Source: Paenibacillus sp. JCM 18996
Lineage (GTDB): Bacteria; Bacillota; Bacilli; Paenibacillales; NBRC-103111
Direction: 5' to 3'
Assembly (NCBI GenBank): GCA_001313085.1
Contig: BBFE01000060.1
Coordinates: forward strand, 1-23,056
Length of the DNA: 23,056 nt
Below, piece by piece: positions 1 to 8,896 of the stretch (positions are counted from its first letter, which is position 1; every line of letters begins with the position of its first letter). The notes beneath the pieces are model-generated. The model saw only the letters and a list, made by a program, of their open reading frames with translations. It was not told where the DNA came from and did no database searches. A program made the translations under genes and the position numbers.

Positions 1-37
1 CACGCGGCGGAGCCGCAGCACGGGCCGCGGCAGGTGA
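1..37 (+). CDS. Possible C-terminal tail of an upstream gene
   Basis: The first 37 bases can be read in frame as a short Arg/Gly/Ser-rich tail ending at TGA (35-37). A clear intrinsic terminator follows six bases later, which is the main reason to think a rightward gene ends here. The other two forward frames stay open past the terminator, so the choice of frame is an inference. Too little remains to name a product. Confidence 0.25.
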   Translation, partial: TRRSRSTGRGR

Positions 38-42
38 GCCAG

Positions 43-73
43 TCCCGACTCTGTACCTGGGAGTCGGGATTTT
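43..73 (+). terminator. Rho-independent terminator
   Basis: A perfect 9-bp stem, TCCCGACTC (43-51) with GAGTCGGGA (61-69), encloses a 9-nt loop and runs into TTTT. It would end the gene entering from the left edge and insulate the next gene at 320. Confidence 0.8.
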
Positions 74-319
74 CTGCTTCATGGGCCAATATGATATGAT
101 GGTTTAAGTAAAACACTTAACGGCGTCCTTTAGATCTTTGCGGCAGAAATAAAGGATTTATACTTTCTTGACTTATAAAAAAAACTCTGTCGAGGCTATA
201 AACGATGAGAGACGGCGACTTAAAGGTAGGTTTTCTTGGTAAACAAAGTCTCATTCGCTTTAACAAACTTGACTTTCTTTATCGTCGCCAAAATTAACCA
301 TCCACAAAGGAGGCCGACC

Positions 320-1461
320 ATGAAGCTTATTTCCATCGAACCTACTCCCAGTCCGAACACAATGAAATTAAACATGGACGAAGCTCTTCCATCCCATATC
401 CGCTCCACCTGGACCCAGGCCAACAAAAAAATCAGGCCCCCGGCTACATCCGGGCTTTGCTGGATATCGAGGGGGTGTCCGGCGTTTATCAGGCCGCGGA
501 TTTCATCGCCCTTGACCGTGTGTCCAAAGGGGATTGGCAAAGCATCCTGGCGGCGGCCGGCGAAGTGTTCGGTTCAGCAGCCGCTTTGCAGCAGGACACA
601 AGCCAGCCCGAAGAGGCCGCCCCGGCCGCCTGGGGCGAGGTCAAAGTGCTGCTGCAGATGTTCCGCGGCATTCCGATGCAGGTCAGGGTGAGTTCCGGCA
701 CCGAGGATACGCGGGGGGCCATGCCGGACAGGTTCACACAGGCCGTGATGAAAGCGACCGCTCACGCCCCTTCCCTCATTAAAGAAAGAAAGCTGGAGGA
801 GCTCGGCGTCCGCTACGGAGAGCTCAAAGAAGTTCTTGACACGGTCATAACGGAGTTGGATGCCGAATATGACGAACAAAAGCTGGAAGATCTTGTGAAG
901 CATGCCATAGAGTCGTCGGAAGGAGTGGTGGAGGCAAGTCCGGAGACGCAGTTGTCGGACGCGGAAATTCAGCAGCGGCTGCAAAACCCGGACTGGAAGA
1001 TCCGCTACGCAGCCATGCAGAAAATCCAGCCTTCGCTCGAGACGCTTCCTGTACTGGAACGTCTCCTGGAAGACGACAAATCCTCCATTCGCCGTTTGGC
1101 TGCAGTCTATCTCGGAGATATCAAAGAACCCGAGGCGCTGCCCGCCCTTTTCCGCGCCCTGCAGGATCCTTCCGTCGCTGTGCGCCGGACTGCCGGCGAT
1201 ACCCTGTCCGACCTGGGCGATCCCGCTGCGATACCCGCAATGATAGAGGCGCTGAAGGACCAGAACAAGCTGGTCCGGTGGCGCGCCGCCCGCTTTCTCT
1301 ATGAGGCCGGAGACGATTCCGCCATTCCTGCCCTGAAAGCGGCGGAGCACGATCCCGAATTCGAGGTCCGCATGCAGATCAGGATGGCGCTTGAGAGGAT
1401 CGAAGGCGGCCATGCCGCCGAGGGCTCCGTATGGCAGCAGATGACGCGCCGCAACGGATAG
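320..1461 (+). CDS. CvfC/YpgR-type protein: Nfu N-terminal domain plus HEAT repeats (frame broken)
   Basis: The protein starts at ATG 320 behind AAAGGAGG (306-313). It opens with the TPSPNTMKL motif typical of the Nfu/NifU N-terminal domain (about residues 1-85). Its C-terminal half (about 210-370) is a run of PBS-lyase/HEAT-like repeats such as VRRTAGDTLSDLGDPAAIPA. This domain order matches Bacillus YpgR and the staphylococcal conserved virulence factor C. The CxxC cluster-binding Nfu domain is absent, so Fe-S scaffolding should not be assumed; the biochemical role is unknown. The frame breaks at the A7 run 425-431. An eighth A restores NKKNQAPGYIRALLDIEGV and gives about 380 aa, close to the usual length. 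The gene appears monocistronic, since a terminator-like hairpin lies downstream at 1635-1679. Confidence 0.85.
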
Positions 1462-1634
1462 CTCCAACAATAGCTTTCCCGGATCTTGCAGCAACGGATT
1501 TATTTTCCGCTAAAACGATATTTCCCCCGATATTGCTAAGAACAACGGAACGGTCAGGACGGGGGGCGCCGAGCCATCTTTAGAGGAGCACCGGGGTCGC
1601 CGCCAAAATCATAGTTTCCTAAACAACAAAAAAC

Positions 1635-1683
1635 GAGGCCATCTCTTGCGCAGACCAAACCTGCTTTTGAGACAGCCTCTTTT
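1635..1683. terminator. Bidirectional terminator hairpin
   Basis: GAGGC (1635-1639) pairs with GCCTC (1675-1679), extended by TCTC/GAGA, with an inner GCAG/CTGC stem. A run of T follows to the right, and a run of A (T on the minus strand) precedes it on the left. It sits between the HEAT-repeat gene (+) and the small membrane gene (-), where a shared terminator is expected. The minus-strand sequence AGGCTGTCTCAAAAG resembles an insertion-sequence end, but no transposase or matching second end was seen. Confidence 0.7.
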
Positions 1684-1685
1684 TT

Positions 1686-1871
1686 TTACTGAATGGAGTC
1701 GTTAGCCGCGGTAGACTTGATTTTCGTCCGTATATGCACCATGCCCGCGATAGCGAAAAGAAAAATAATGCTGTGGTCAAGCATTGAAAATTCACCGTCA
1801 TTTATCCACAACAGAACCGTCATCAGCGCGATCCAAATATTGACGTAGACGTACTCCAAGAGGATGATCAT
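1686..1871 (-). CDS. Small two-TM hypothetical membrane protein
   Basis: From ATG at 1871 the frame encodes about 61 aa with two hydrophobic stretches, IWIALMTVLLW and IIFLFAIAGMV, then a short basic/polar tail. A longer reading in the same frame back to 1976 adds a segment that does not look like protein coding sequence. I prefer 1871, where GGGGGAAGGG lies upstream as a weak ribosome binding site. The stop lies directly against the shared terminator at 1635-1683. No family is recognised. It could be a genuine small inner-membrane protein or a chance ORF; the hydrophobic pattern and terminator placement favour the former. Confidence 0.45.
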   Translation of the reverse strand: MIILLEYVYVNIWIALMTVLLWINDGEFSMLDHSIIFLFAIAGMVHIRTKIKSTAANDSIQ

Positions 1872-2045
1872 CGCTTCAGCCCTTCCCCCATGCACATTGC
1901 TGGCTCCCCTGATTATATGTTTGCTTCCTGGTACAATATGCTGCGATTCGACAAAAGGGTCCGCACAGACAGCCAATTTCCATTATGGGTTCGCCCTCAT
2001 TCAGCCTTAATCTCTTCCTTCACACACGCTTTTATTGATAAAATT

Positions 2046-3693
2046 TCACTTTATATACTTCCTTCTGCACCATTTCCATTTGGCGCTGCTCTTCCTCCGG
2101 AGTCCAGCCAGGACTATGCCCATGAACTCGACCACTTCCCCCTTGACTCTCTCCGTCCGTTCGACATCGAACAGCATGAGAGCGCTTCGCCTCACCAAAA
2201 AATCCACCGCGTTGACGGTCATCTCGTGGTCTATATTGTAAAGAAGCTCGGCGTACAGCAGACGCTCTTCATCCGTTTTGCCCCCTTGAGGCAGCTCGCG
2301 GTACATCGAATAAATAAATACCGCATTGGCTCCATAGATTGCCTGCAAATATTGTACCGATTTCCGCGAGAAGCCGAACCCAAGCCCCTGCTGAATCAAC
2401 TGCTCTTTAAGCTCCTCATATGTCGGATAACCTGTATGGTCTCCACCACTGATTGTGATCCGGTCCGTGGCGCAACCGGGAAACTTGCGGCCGGTTTCGT
2501 CCGAAAGCTGCCCGGCCACCAGGTCGACCACCTTTTCGGCCATTTTGCGGAACCCGGTGAGCTTGCCCCCCGCAATTGTGATCATACCTGACTGGGATAC
2601 GAATATTTCATCCTTGCGCGAAACTTCCGAAGGGCCTTTGCCCTCCTCGTAAATCAGCGGACGAAGCCCCGCCCAATTGGATTCCACGTCCTCAGCCGTC
2701 AAGTTGACGGAAGGAAGCACGCTATTTACGGCGTTAAGCAAATAATCCGGTCCTGGCTTGTCGTGCGGGGCTCGGCGATATCGCCTTCATACACCGTGTC
2801 CGTCGTCCCGACATACGTCTTGTCCCCACGCGGAATAATGAAAATCATGCGTCCGTCCGGTGTGTCGCAATAGATCGATTGGTTCACCGGCAGCTTCTTG
2901 CGGTTAAACACCAGATGGACTCCTTTGGTGAGCAGCAGCTTTTTTTTCCCTTTAAGCGATTTATCGGCTTTCCGCAGCTCGTCCACCCAAGGCCCGGCCG
3001 CATTGACGATTTTGTGCGCATATATCTCGTACTGTTCCCCGCTCACCCTGTCCAACACTATGACGCCCGTCATGACCCCCGCTTCATAGATAAAATCCAC
3101 TACTTTAGCGTAATTCACAAGCCTCGCGCCTTGGGCGTGGGCGGTTTTCAACACGTCCAGCGTCAAGCGCGCGTCATCCGTCATATATTCATAGTAGTAA
3201 CCGGAACCGACCAGGTTGTCTTTGCGCAGCAGCGGCTCCATCTGTTCGGTCTTTTCCTTGCGGAACATGACGCGGCGCTCTTTGGGCATCACACCGGCCA
3301 ATCTGTCGTAGATGGTCAAGCCGATCGAGGCCGTAAAATAGCCCATGCTGCCCTTCTTGTAAATCGGCAGCAGCATCGGCGCGGGAGTGACCAGGTGAGG
3401 CGCGTTGCGGTGCAACAACGCTCTCTCCCTGCCCACTTCCTTGACCAGCTTCACTTCCGCCTGTTTCAGATAGCGAAGCCCTCCGTGCACCAGCTTGGTG
3501 GAGCGGCTACTTGTCCCCGAGGCGAAGTCGTTCATCTCCACCAGCCCTATATTCAACCCCCGTGCGCTTGCGTCGAGGGCGATTCCCGCTCCGGTGATTC
3601 CTCCGCCGATCACAAGAACATCTAGAGGATTAGACGCCATTTGCTGCAAAAAAAGTCTTTTCTGTTGCTGACCGAAAATAAAAGATTGCTCAT
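2046..3693 (-). CDS. glpD: Aerobic glycerol-3-phosphate dehydrogenase GlpD (frame broken)
   Basis: This FAD enzyme oxidises sn-glycerol 3-phosphate to dihydroxyacetone phosphate and passes electrons to the membrane quinone pool. The N-terminal dinucleotide fold VIGGGITGAGIALDASARG, the motif SGTSSRSTKLVHGGLRYL and the C-terminal SSWAGLRPL-like and GGKLTGFRKMAE motifs are all visible. The best start is ATG 3693 behind GGGAGG. Reaching the main frame from it requires one extra T at the run 3680-3683, giving MSNLFIFGQQQKR. A second break at 2747-2748 needs one extra G on the coding strand to link TSQDR to DYLLNAVNSVLPSV. The repaired length of about 549 aa matches the Bacillus protein. No glpF or glpK lies beside it. 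No leader terminator of the GlpP type was seen between 3694 and 3846. Confidence 0.9.
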
Positions 3694-3846
3694 ACGTTCC
3701 TCCCAAGGGCCGCCCGCCGCTTAATGGACCAGTCCTTCTATTTATGAAATTACACACAATATGTTACCATGGAATTCATGAGTACTGTTTAGAAATAAAT
3801 AACAACTTCACCCTAGCAGCAAAATAGAACGAGGTGCATATTCCGA

Positions 3847-4846
3847 ATGATTCGTACGATGGCCGTTACTGCCGATGGCGAACTGATAAAAGATCCTCCT
3901 ATGGAAACACTGCTTGATACGGGCATCGAATGGTACTGGGTCGATTTTGTCGATCCGCACCCGGAGGAATCGGCCTTGCTGGATAGTTTTTTTTCCATTT
4001 TCACCCGATGGCGATTGAAGATTGCCTGCACCAGCTGCAGAGGCCCAAGATGGACCACTATAACGATGTTCATTTTATCGTGCTTCATGCTTTAAATCAA
4101 ACCTCTTTGGAGGTGGATGAAGTCAATATGTTTATCGGGTCTAACTTTCTGGTTACTTATCACCACGAATCCCACCCGGAAATCGACGATGCTTGGCTGA
4201 AGGTTTCTTCCGACGTGAAGTTTTGGCAAAAGGCCGCCTGCACGCCGCTTATCTTGCGATAGATAAACTCGTAGATCCCTATTTTCCCGCTGTCGGCCGG
4301 GTAGAAGAAGCTGTGATCGAGATCGAAAACCGGAATGCCACGAAAAAAAATGTGGAGCGCTTGATGCAAAAAAAAGTATACGGAATCCGTGCCAAACTAC
4401 TGCGCCTGCGGCGGACGATCGCCCCGATGAGGGATCTGCTTTACCGCATTATCAATTCGCAGAGAATCGAAGGCATAGAGCGGGAGCTCGTCTATTTCAC
4501 CGACATTTACCACCATTTGCTGAAGCTTATGGAGATGGTTGAATCCGCACGGGAAATGACCTCGGATATACGCGACAGCTACCTGTCCTTAAATTCCTAC
4601 CGGATGAACGGCATCATGAAGACTCTCACGGTCATTACCACCATCTTTATGCCGTTAACCTTTATCGCCGGCGTGTATGGCATGAATTTCAAAAAAAATA
4701 TACCGGAGCTGAATTGGCATTACGGTTATTTTGCCGCGCTGGGCTTGATGTTTGCGGTTGGGGGAGGACTTTATTTATGGTTCAGAAAAAAAAGGCTGGT
4801 TCGACTAGCACCGTCGGTCGGCCAATTGCAATTCGAGAGGAGCTAA
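3847..4846 (+). CDS. corA: CorA-family magnesium transporter (frame broken twice)
   Basis: CorA proteins are pentameric inner-membrane channels for Mg2+ and some other divalent ions. The C-terminal pair of membrane helices is clear: the first ends with the signature YGMNF (GMN) and the second is YFAALGLMFAVGGGLYLWF. A long charged, helical cytoplasmic domain precedes them. Two breaks interrupt the N-terminal half. The T8 run 3987-3994 needs a ninth T to restore SFFFHFHPMAIEDCLHQLQ. The A4 run 4228-4231 needs a fifth A to restore KFWQKGRLHAAYLAIDKL. Several other A7-A8 runs in the gene are in frame, so not every long run is faulty. The DsbA-like gene begins four bases after the stop, suggesting cotranscription. 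Confidence 0.9.
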
Positions 4847-4850
4847 CGAA

Positions 4851-5486
4851 ATGTTTATTGAATTTTACCAGGATACCGTGTGTCCATGGTGCCGCATCGG
4901 CAAAGCCAACCTGGACCAGGCACTGGCCCGATGGGACGGGGAGCGGGTGTCCGTCCGGTTTAAAGCGTTCCTGCTCGACCCTTCCCTGCCGCCTGAAGGT
5001 ACGGATTTTCGGCCTTTAATGGCCGGTAAAATGGCCGGCCCGGCCCGGGTCGATCAGATATTCGGCCGCGTAACGGAGGCGGGATTGGTTGCCGGAGTCC
5101 ATTTTGACTTCAGCAATGTGACCTTGATGCCCAACAGCTTTCTGTCGCACCAGCTGATCATGCTGGCGCCTCCTCAGCTCGCTTCGAAAACCTTTGACGC
5201 CATCACTAAGGCTTATTTTGAGGAAAATGTAAACATTGGCGATGTGGACGAACTGGTGAAAATTGCGGAGCGGACAGGAATCACGGATATTGACGTGAGA
5301 CAGCTGTTAACGGAAGGCGCAGCCGCCGGCCGCGTGCTGGAAGACCTGGAGTCGGCCAGGGAGCTGGGGATCCAAGGGGTGCCGTTCATCCTCATCAACG
5401 GAAGGCACGCTTTATACGGAGCGCAGCCCGTGGAGGCATTGCTGCGGGCTTTGACGGAAGCCGCAGCCAACATCGAAGAGGAATAA
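4851..5486 (+). CDS. DsbA-family oxidoreductase, FrnE type
   Basis: This intact 211-aa protein carries the thioredoxin-like active site CPWC at residues 11-14, directly after the first strand (MFIEFYQDTV). GVPFILINGR near residue 180 supplies the cis-proline loop. The helical insertion and the HQLIMLAP segment fit the FrnE/2-hydroxychromene isomerase-like DsbA subgroup. No signal peptide or membrane anchor is present, so it is probably cytoplasmic, unlike classical DsbA. Its ribosome binding site (GAGAGGAGC) lies in the last codons of corA. The two genes are four bases apart and likely form one transcript, though no functional link to Mg2+ transport is known. Substrate is unknown. Confidence 0.88.
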   Translation: MFIEFYQDTVCPWCRIGKANLDQALARWDGERVSVRFKAFLLDPSLPPEGTDFRPLMAGKMAGPARVDQIFGRVTEAGLVAGVHFDFSNVTLMPNSFLSHQLIMLAPPQLASKTFDAITKAYFEENVNIGDVDELVKIAERTGITDIDVRQLLTEGAAAGRVLEDLESARELGIQGVPFILINGRHALYGAQPVEALLRALTEAAANIEEE

Positions 5487-5744
5487 GAAAAGTCGCGGGC
5501 GCAAGGGCGGCGTCGTCTAAGCACCGGGCACCTGCGTCTAAGCAGGTGAGTACGCTGCCATCCGCATAAATCTTCTGGTTACAATACATACTAACAAAAA
5601 AACGATAGCGGGATATCTTTACCAGGAGGCCGCCAGGTAGAATGCAGCCTGCTGGACGAACCAGCAGATTGTGGAGGGGTTTTGGCGGGGGTGTCAACAG
5701 CCCCACAACCGCCCGGGGACTTTCCCTGCTCTGCAAATTCACGT
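5487..5744. other. Hairpin-rich intergenic region between convergent genes
   Basis: This 258-bp gap separates the DsbA-like gene (+) from RNase HI (-). It holds a 7-bp hairpin CACCTGC/GCAGGTG (5529-5548) and another, CTGCTGG/CCAGCAG (5649-5667). Read leftward there is also a GGCG/GGGG with CCCC/CGCC stem near 5685-5720, and a T7 run on the minus strand (5595-5601). The 10-mer CGTCTAAGCA is repeated at 5514 and 5535. Neither perfect hairpin is followed by a T run, so they are not standard terminators. Confidence 0.5.
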
Positions 5745-6402
5745 CTACTTCCGGCCGTAATCCGCCTTGATCTCCCCCCACCTGGGGGTATCCCACTTGA
5801 GGATGCGGTTCGGGTAGCTGTTGCTCTGCAGCCACAGCATCGCCCTGTCCACTAGGGCCCAGATTTCCTTGGTGCTCTCGTCCCGCACCAGGCTGCTGGC
5901 CACTTGCTTCTTGCGCACCCAAGAGATGGCGGTCCTCGAGTCGCTGTAAATCGTTTTGCTGCTGCCCAGCTTTTTCAAATAGGCCAGACCGTGCACAATC
6001 GCCAGAAACTCCCCCAGGTTGTTCGTCCCTTTCGGAATCGGATCCTTCGAGAACAAAACATCCCCCGTCCGCGTATCCACGCCTTTATATTCAACGATTC
6101 CTGGGTTGCCGCTGCAGCCCACATCAACTGAAATGCTGTCGTAATCGATCTCATCCGAGCCGGCACCTTGACCTGCAGCCGCTCTTTCGACCAAACTGGA
6201 CTTCGCGCTCCCCGCGGCTTCCTTGAAAACGAGCGATTTTTTTTCCATCCCGCTTCATAGGCTTTGCTCGCCTCCGCTGCGGATTCGTAGGATTTGAACT
6301 TTGCCTGCGGGAACCGTTGGTCTGCTCCTGGCATTCCGCCCATGTGGTATAGATCCCCGGGGCTTTCCCTACCCACACAACATAAAATTTGGACTTCGCC
6401 AT
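5745..6402 (-). CDS. rnhA: Ribonuclease HI with N-terminal hybrid-binding domain (frame broken twice)
   Basis: RNase HI cuts the RNA strand of RNA-DNA hybrids. The N-terminal part, MAKSKFYVVWVGKAPGIYTT through AKFKSYESAAEA, is the RNase H1 hybrid-binding (viroplasmin-like) domain. A linker leads to the catalytic domain, which shows all four acidic residues in order: D of SVDVGCSGN, E of TNNLGEF, D of YSDSRTA and D of IKADYG. Breaks lie at 6312-6313, where one more A on the plus strand restores NGFPQAKFKSY, and at the T8 run 6237-6244, where a ninth T restores GWKKKSLVFKEA. The repaired length is about 219 aa. ATG 6402 is preceded only by a weak AAGTGGG. It runs divergently from the phosphatase gene at 6549. 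Confidence 0.9.
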
Positions 6403-6548
6403 AACGCCCACTTCTTTCTTAGAAAATTCATCTTGTTCTATACTAAACGTTTGCTGTGTAATTTTCCAACTCGAAAAAACGGCGATGTCCTCTTTCTGCC
6501 AAAATTGTGAGATAATAAAACGCATCATTATTAAGGGGGGCAGCGAAA

Positions 6549-7357
6549 ATGGAGCAAATTCTGCAGGAGGCAAAAAAAAGTGGCGGTCGAAGCGGCGGAG
6601 GCGGCAGGCAGAACGGCCAGGGCCTTTTTTTTGACCAGGAAAAACAGGTGTTCGATAAAGGGGCCGACGGCGATCTGGTCACTCATGTCGACCATCTGAT
6701 GGAAGACGATATTCTGCGCAGAATCGCGGCCTCCTTCCCGGACCATCAGATCCGCAGTGAGGAGACCGGTTGGTCCGGTGTCGAGGGAGACTGGCTGTGG
6801 CTGGTCGATCCGCTGGACGGAACTAACAATTATGCGGTGGGACTGCCTGTATACGGGGTGGCGATTACGCTGCTTTACCGCAAAAATCCGGTGCTTGGCG
6901 TAATCCATGATTCGCATTTGGAGCAGACTTATGTCGCTGTACAAGGCGAAGGAGCCGTGTGCGGCGGACAGCCTATTGCCGTCAAACCGGCGCGCAATCC
7001 ACACCGGCTGACGATCGGCTGGATCCAGGGGCACCACGTTCAAAAGCGCGACAGCGCGATGCGGCTTAAGCAGTCCCTGGATCTTCACTGCAAAAGAGTG
7101 CTGCGCCTCTGGCCCCTTCTCTGCTTTGGTGCATGGCAGCCCGCGGAGACCTCGACGGTATCGTCCTGTACGATTCGGAAGGCGACGACCTCTACTCGGG
7201 CATTCTTATGGTGAAGGAGGCCGGCGGCATCGTCGTCGATTACGAAGGGCAGGATTTCGAAGGGATGCACCCGGAGCCTTATCTCGTCGCCTGCCATCCG
7301 CAGCATAAAGAGGAGCTTCTGAGAATGGTCAGGGGCGGATTGAGCGGAGAGCTGTGA
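6549..7357 (+). CDS. Inositol monophosphatase-family phosphatase (frame broken)
   Basis: The Mg2+-dependent phosphatase core is visible as SEETG followed by WLVDPLDGTNNYAVG, the metal-binding signature of the IMPase/FBPase/CysQ superfamily. The C-terminal part has the GILMVKEAGGIVVDYEG segment usual in the family. Three breaks are needed to read it. The A8 run 6572-6579 needs one A fewer or two more, giving KKVAVEAAEAAGRTARA. The T8 run 6625-6632 needs one T more. GG at 7111-7112 needs one G more, giving RLWAPSLLWCMAARGDLDG. The repaired protein is about 270 aa. AAGGGGGG precedes the ATG. The substrate is open: inositol phosphate, fructose bisphosphate and PAP are all handled by relatives. 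Its stop lies 12 bp from the stop of the facing gene. Confidence 0.82.
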
Positions 7358-7369
7358 AGATCGTAACGC

Positions 7370-7899
7370 CTACTCCCAACCCATTCTCTTGCGCAGAGAG
7401 GTGATATGGGCGAGATGGTGATGCCCGTGCCATGAATACATACCGACATTGTAGCCGAGCACGGGATAGGCATTGTTTTGCGGATGGTAAAAGGTACGGT
7501 TATAATCGTCGGCGGTGAGGGATCTCAGCAGGACGACCCAGCGCCGGTGAAGCGAATCCAGAAGGGCAAGCGAGGGGACGATGTCGTAGTCCGCGGAATC
7601 GGCCAGCTCTGCCCAGCGGTCTTCGTAGTATGCTTGATCGCAGGCGTATCTTCGGTCAGCGCCAGTTTAAAGCGGATGAACGCATTCATATGGCTGTCTG
7701 CCAGATGGTGAACAACTTGGCGGACAGTCCAGCCTTCGGGGCGGTACGGGGTATCGAGCTGCTCCTTGGACAATCCCTCCACTGCATGGCGCAGCTTCTC
7801 CGGCATCGCCTCGATATCTTCAATCCACATGTGAATCTGGCCCATCGTAATTTCTCCTTCATAGCTGAACCTTCCGATTGGATATTGATAGCTTTCCAT
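7370..7899 (-). CDS. BstA/YfiT-like DinB-superfamily protein (frame broken)
   Basis: The sequence is close to Bacillus YfiT, a metal-dependent DinB-fold protein also described as bacillithiol S-transferase BstA. Matching features are the N-terminal SYQYPIGRF, YRPEGWTVRQVVHHLADSHM and, near the end, YSWHGHHHLAHI, which together supply the metal-binding histidines. One break near 7632 (TGCTTG on the plus strand) needs one more G. That joins TPAIKPYYEDRWAELADSAD to the rest and gives about 176 aa, the expected size. ATG 7899 follows GGGAGG. The stop is 12 bp from the stop of the convergent phosphatase, with no terminator between them. The thiol-transfer role is inferred from the family only. Confidence 0.83.
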
Positions 7900-7955
7900 T
7901 GCCTTCGCCTCCCTTTTGAGTCTATTGTAATGAACTTTCCAAAGGATGTATATGT

Positions 7956-8615
7956 TTATTCCTTCAAATGAGGGCCCTTAATGCCGCTGCCCAGCTTGTC
8001 GAGCGCCCTTTCAATGCGGCTCTTCCTCGTTTCTTCCCGCTTCGCGCCGGTGATCCAGCTTACATACTCTTTACGGTGCGAATACGCCAAGCCGTCGAAG
8101 AAAGCTTTCACCTCCGGACGGCCGTCCAAAGCCGTTTGAAAATCGGCCGGAACCTCCACTGCGCGGGTGGGATCCACTTTCACCTTCTGGTTCGTTCTGA
8201 GCCGCTCCTGCCTGGTCCCGGCTGTCTTTACCAGATCCTTCTCCCGGAATCTCATCGCGGACCAGGTGTCGTCTATCGATACGAGCGATATTCCCTCGAA
8301 CCCCTTGTCCGAAATAACCTGCCATCCTGAGTCGCGGTTAAGGTCGGTTTTGATTTTAGAGCTTTTCTTCGGGTAGGAAATCCATAGAAGCGAATTATAC
8401 TTGACCGCGTCGACCGCATTGGGCCCCAGCCTTTCCAGCTCGGCGACGCCCGTCACAAACAGGTGGACGAAATCGTATTTGCCGTCAGGCTCATGGTCCA
8501 GCTCCGTACCATCGGGCAGAGGGCTGATTTGTTCCATATATCCTTCAGGCGGGTTCATAATCAGTATGCGCTGACCGCTCTGCATTCTCATCTTTTTCAT
8601 CAGTTCTGCGCTCAT
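7956..8615 (-). CDS. YdeI/OmpD-associated-like protein with DUF3052-like N-terminus
   Basis: This intact 219-aa soluble protein has two recognisable parts. Residues 1-130 (MSAELMKKMRMQSGQRILIM, then YNSLLWISYPKKSSKIKTD) resemble the DUF3052 type. Residues 150-215 (EVPADFQTALDGRPEVKAFF, then YSHRKEYVSWITGAKREETR) match the YdeI/OmpD-associated domain, with the usual helix rich in Lys and Arg at the end. Neither domain has an established biochemical activity, though YdeI homologues have been linked to peptide and bacteriocin resistance. ATG 8615 follows AAAAGGAG. It may share a promoter region with the BstA-like gene downstream (57 bp gap). Confidence 0.72.
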   Translation of the reverse strand: MSAELMKKMRMQSGQRILIMNPPEGYMEQISPLPDGTELDHEPDGKYDFVHLFVTGVAELERLGPNAVDAVKYNSLLWISYPKKSSKIKTDLNRDSGWQVISDKGFEGISLVSIDDTWSAMRFREKDLVKTAGTRQERLRTNQKVKVDPTRAVEVPADFQTALDGRPEVKAFFDGLAYSHRKEYVSWITGAKREETRKSRIERALDKLGSGIKGPHLKE

Positions 8616-8896
8616 TGTCCCGCTTCTCCTTTTATAAAAAAAATCATCGAAGACAGTATACCATACCAGCTAAATGGAGTGGCAAACAGTATGAACTCCG
8701 TTCTATCGCAAACCATTTCGTTCGTTATAGTGAACATTTAGACCTATGAATTGTCAAATATTGTGCTGTTTCTCATCAAATTTTAATAAATTTAATGACG
8801 TTGGAACCATTCTCAGCCTACACATGTAACTTTATAATGAGCATGTATCCGTCGGCCGGCACAACAAAATAAATAAAAGAGAAAAGGAGAAACCAA
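8616..8896. other. AT-rich intergenic region between divergent genes
   Basis: This stretch separates the YdeI-like gene (-) from the secreted protein (+). It contains a rightward promoter near 8810-8838, the 15-mer TGAATTGTCAAATAT at 8747-8761 (repeated at 9975-9989) and a good ribosome binding site (AAAAGGAG) before 8897. No ORF or stable RNA was seen in it. Confidence 0.5.
8810..8838 (+). promoter_or_regulatory. Sigma-A-type promoter of the secreted protein gene
   Basis: TTCTCA (8810-8815) and a perfect TATAAT (8833-8838) are separated by 17 bp, about 60 bp upstream of the TTG start at 8897. No operator palindrome is evident. Confidence 0.6.

Noticed and set aside
168..202. TTGACT with TATAAA as a promoter for the HEAT-repeat gene.
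   Set aside because: The spacing is about 23 bp, too long for a sigma-A promoter. No better pair was found between 100 and 310, so the promoter is left unassigned.
574..1494. Long minus-strand open frame (306 codons) opposite the HEAT-repeat gene.
   Set aside because: It is the antisense shadow of a gene with clear domain motifs on the plus strand. Similar shadows occur opposite glpD (2879-3625), cls (10807-11706) and ileS (17388-18194).
1635..1690. Minus-strand AGGCTGTCTCAAAAG resembles the end of an insertion sequence.
   Set aside because: It forms a good bidirectional terminator in exactly the expected place, and no second IS end or transposase remnant is nearby.
3694..3846. Possible GlpP-type antiterminator leader upstream of glpD.
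   Set aside because: No hairpin followed by a T run is present on the minus strand in this interval.
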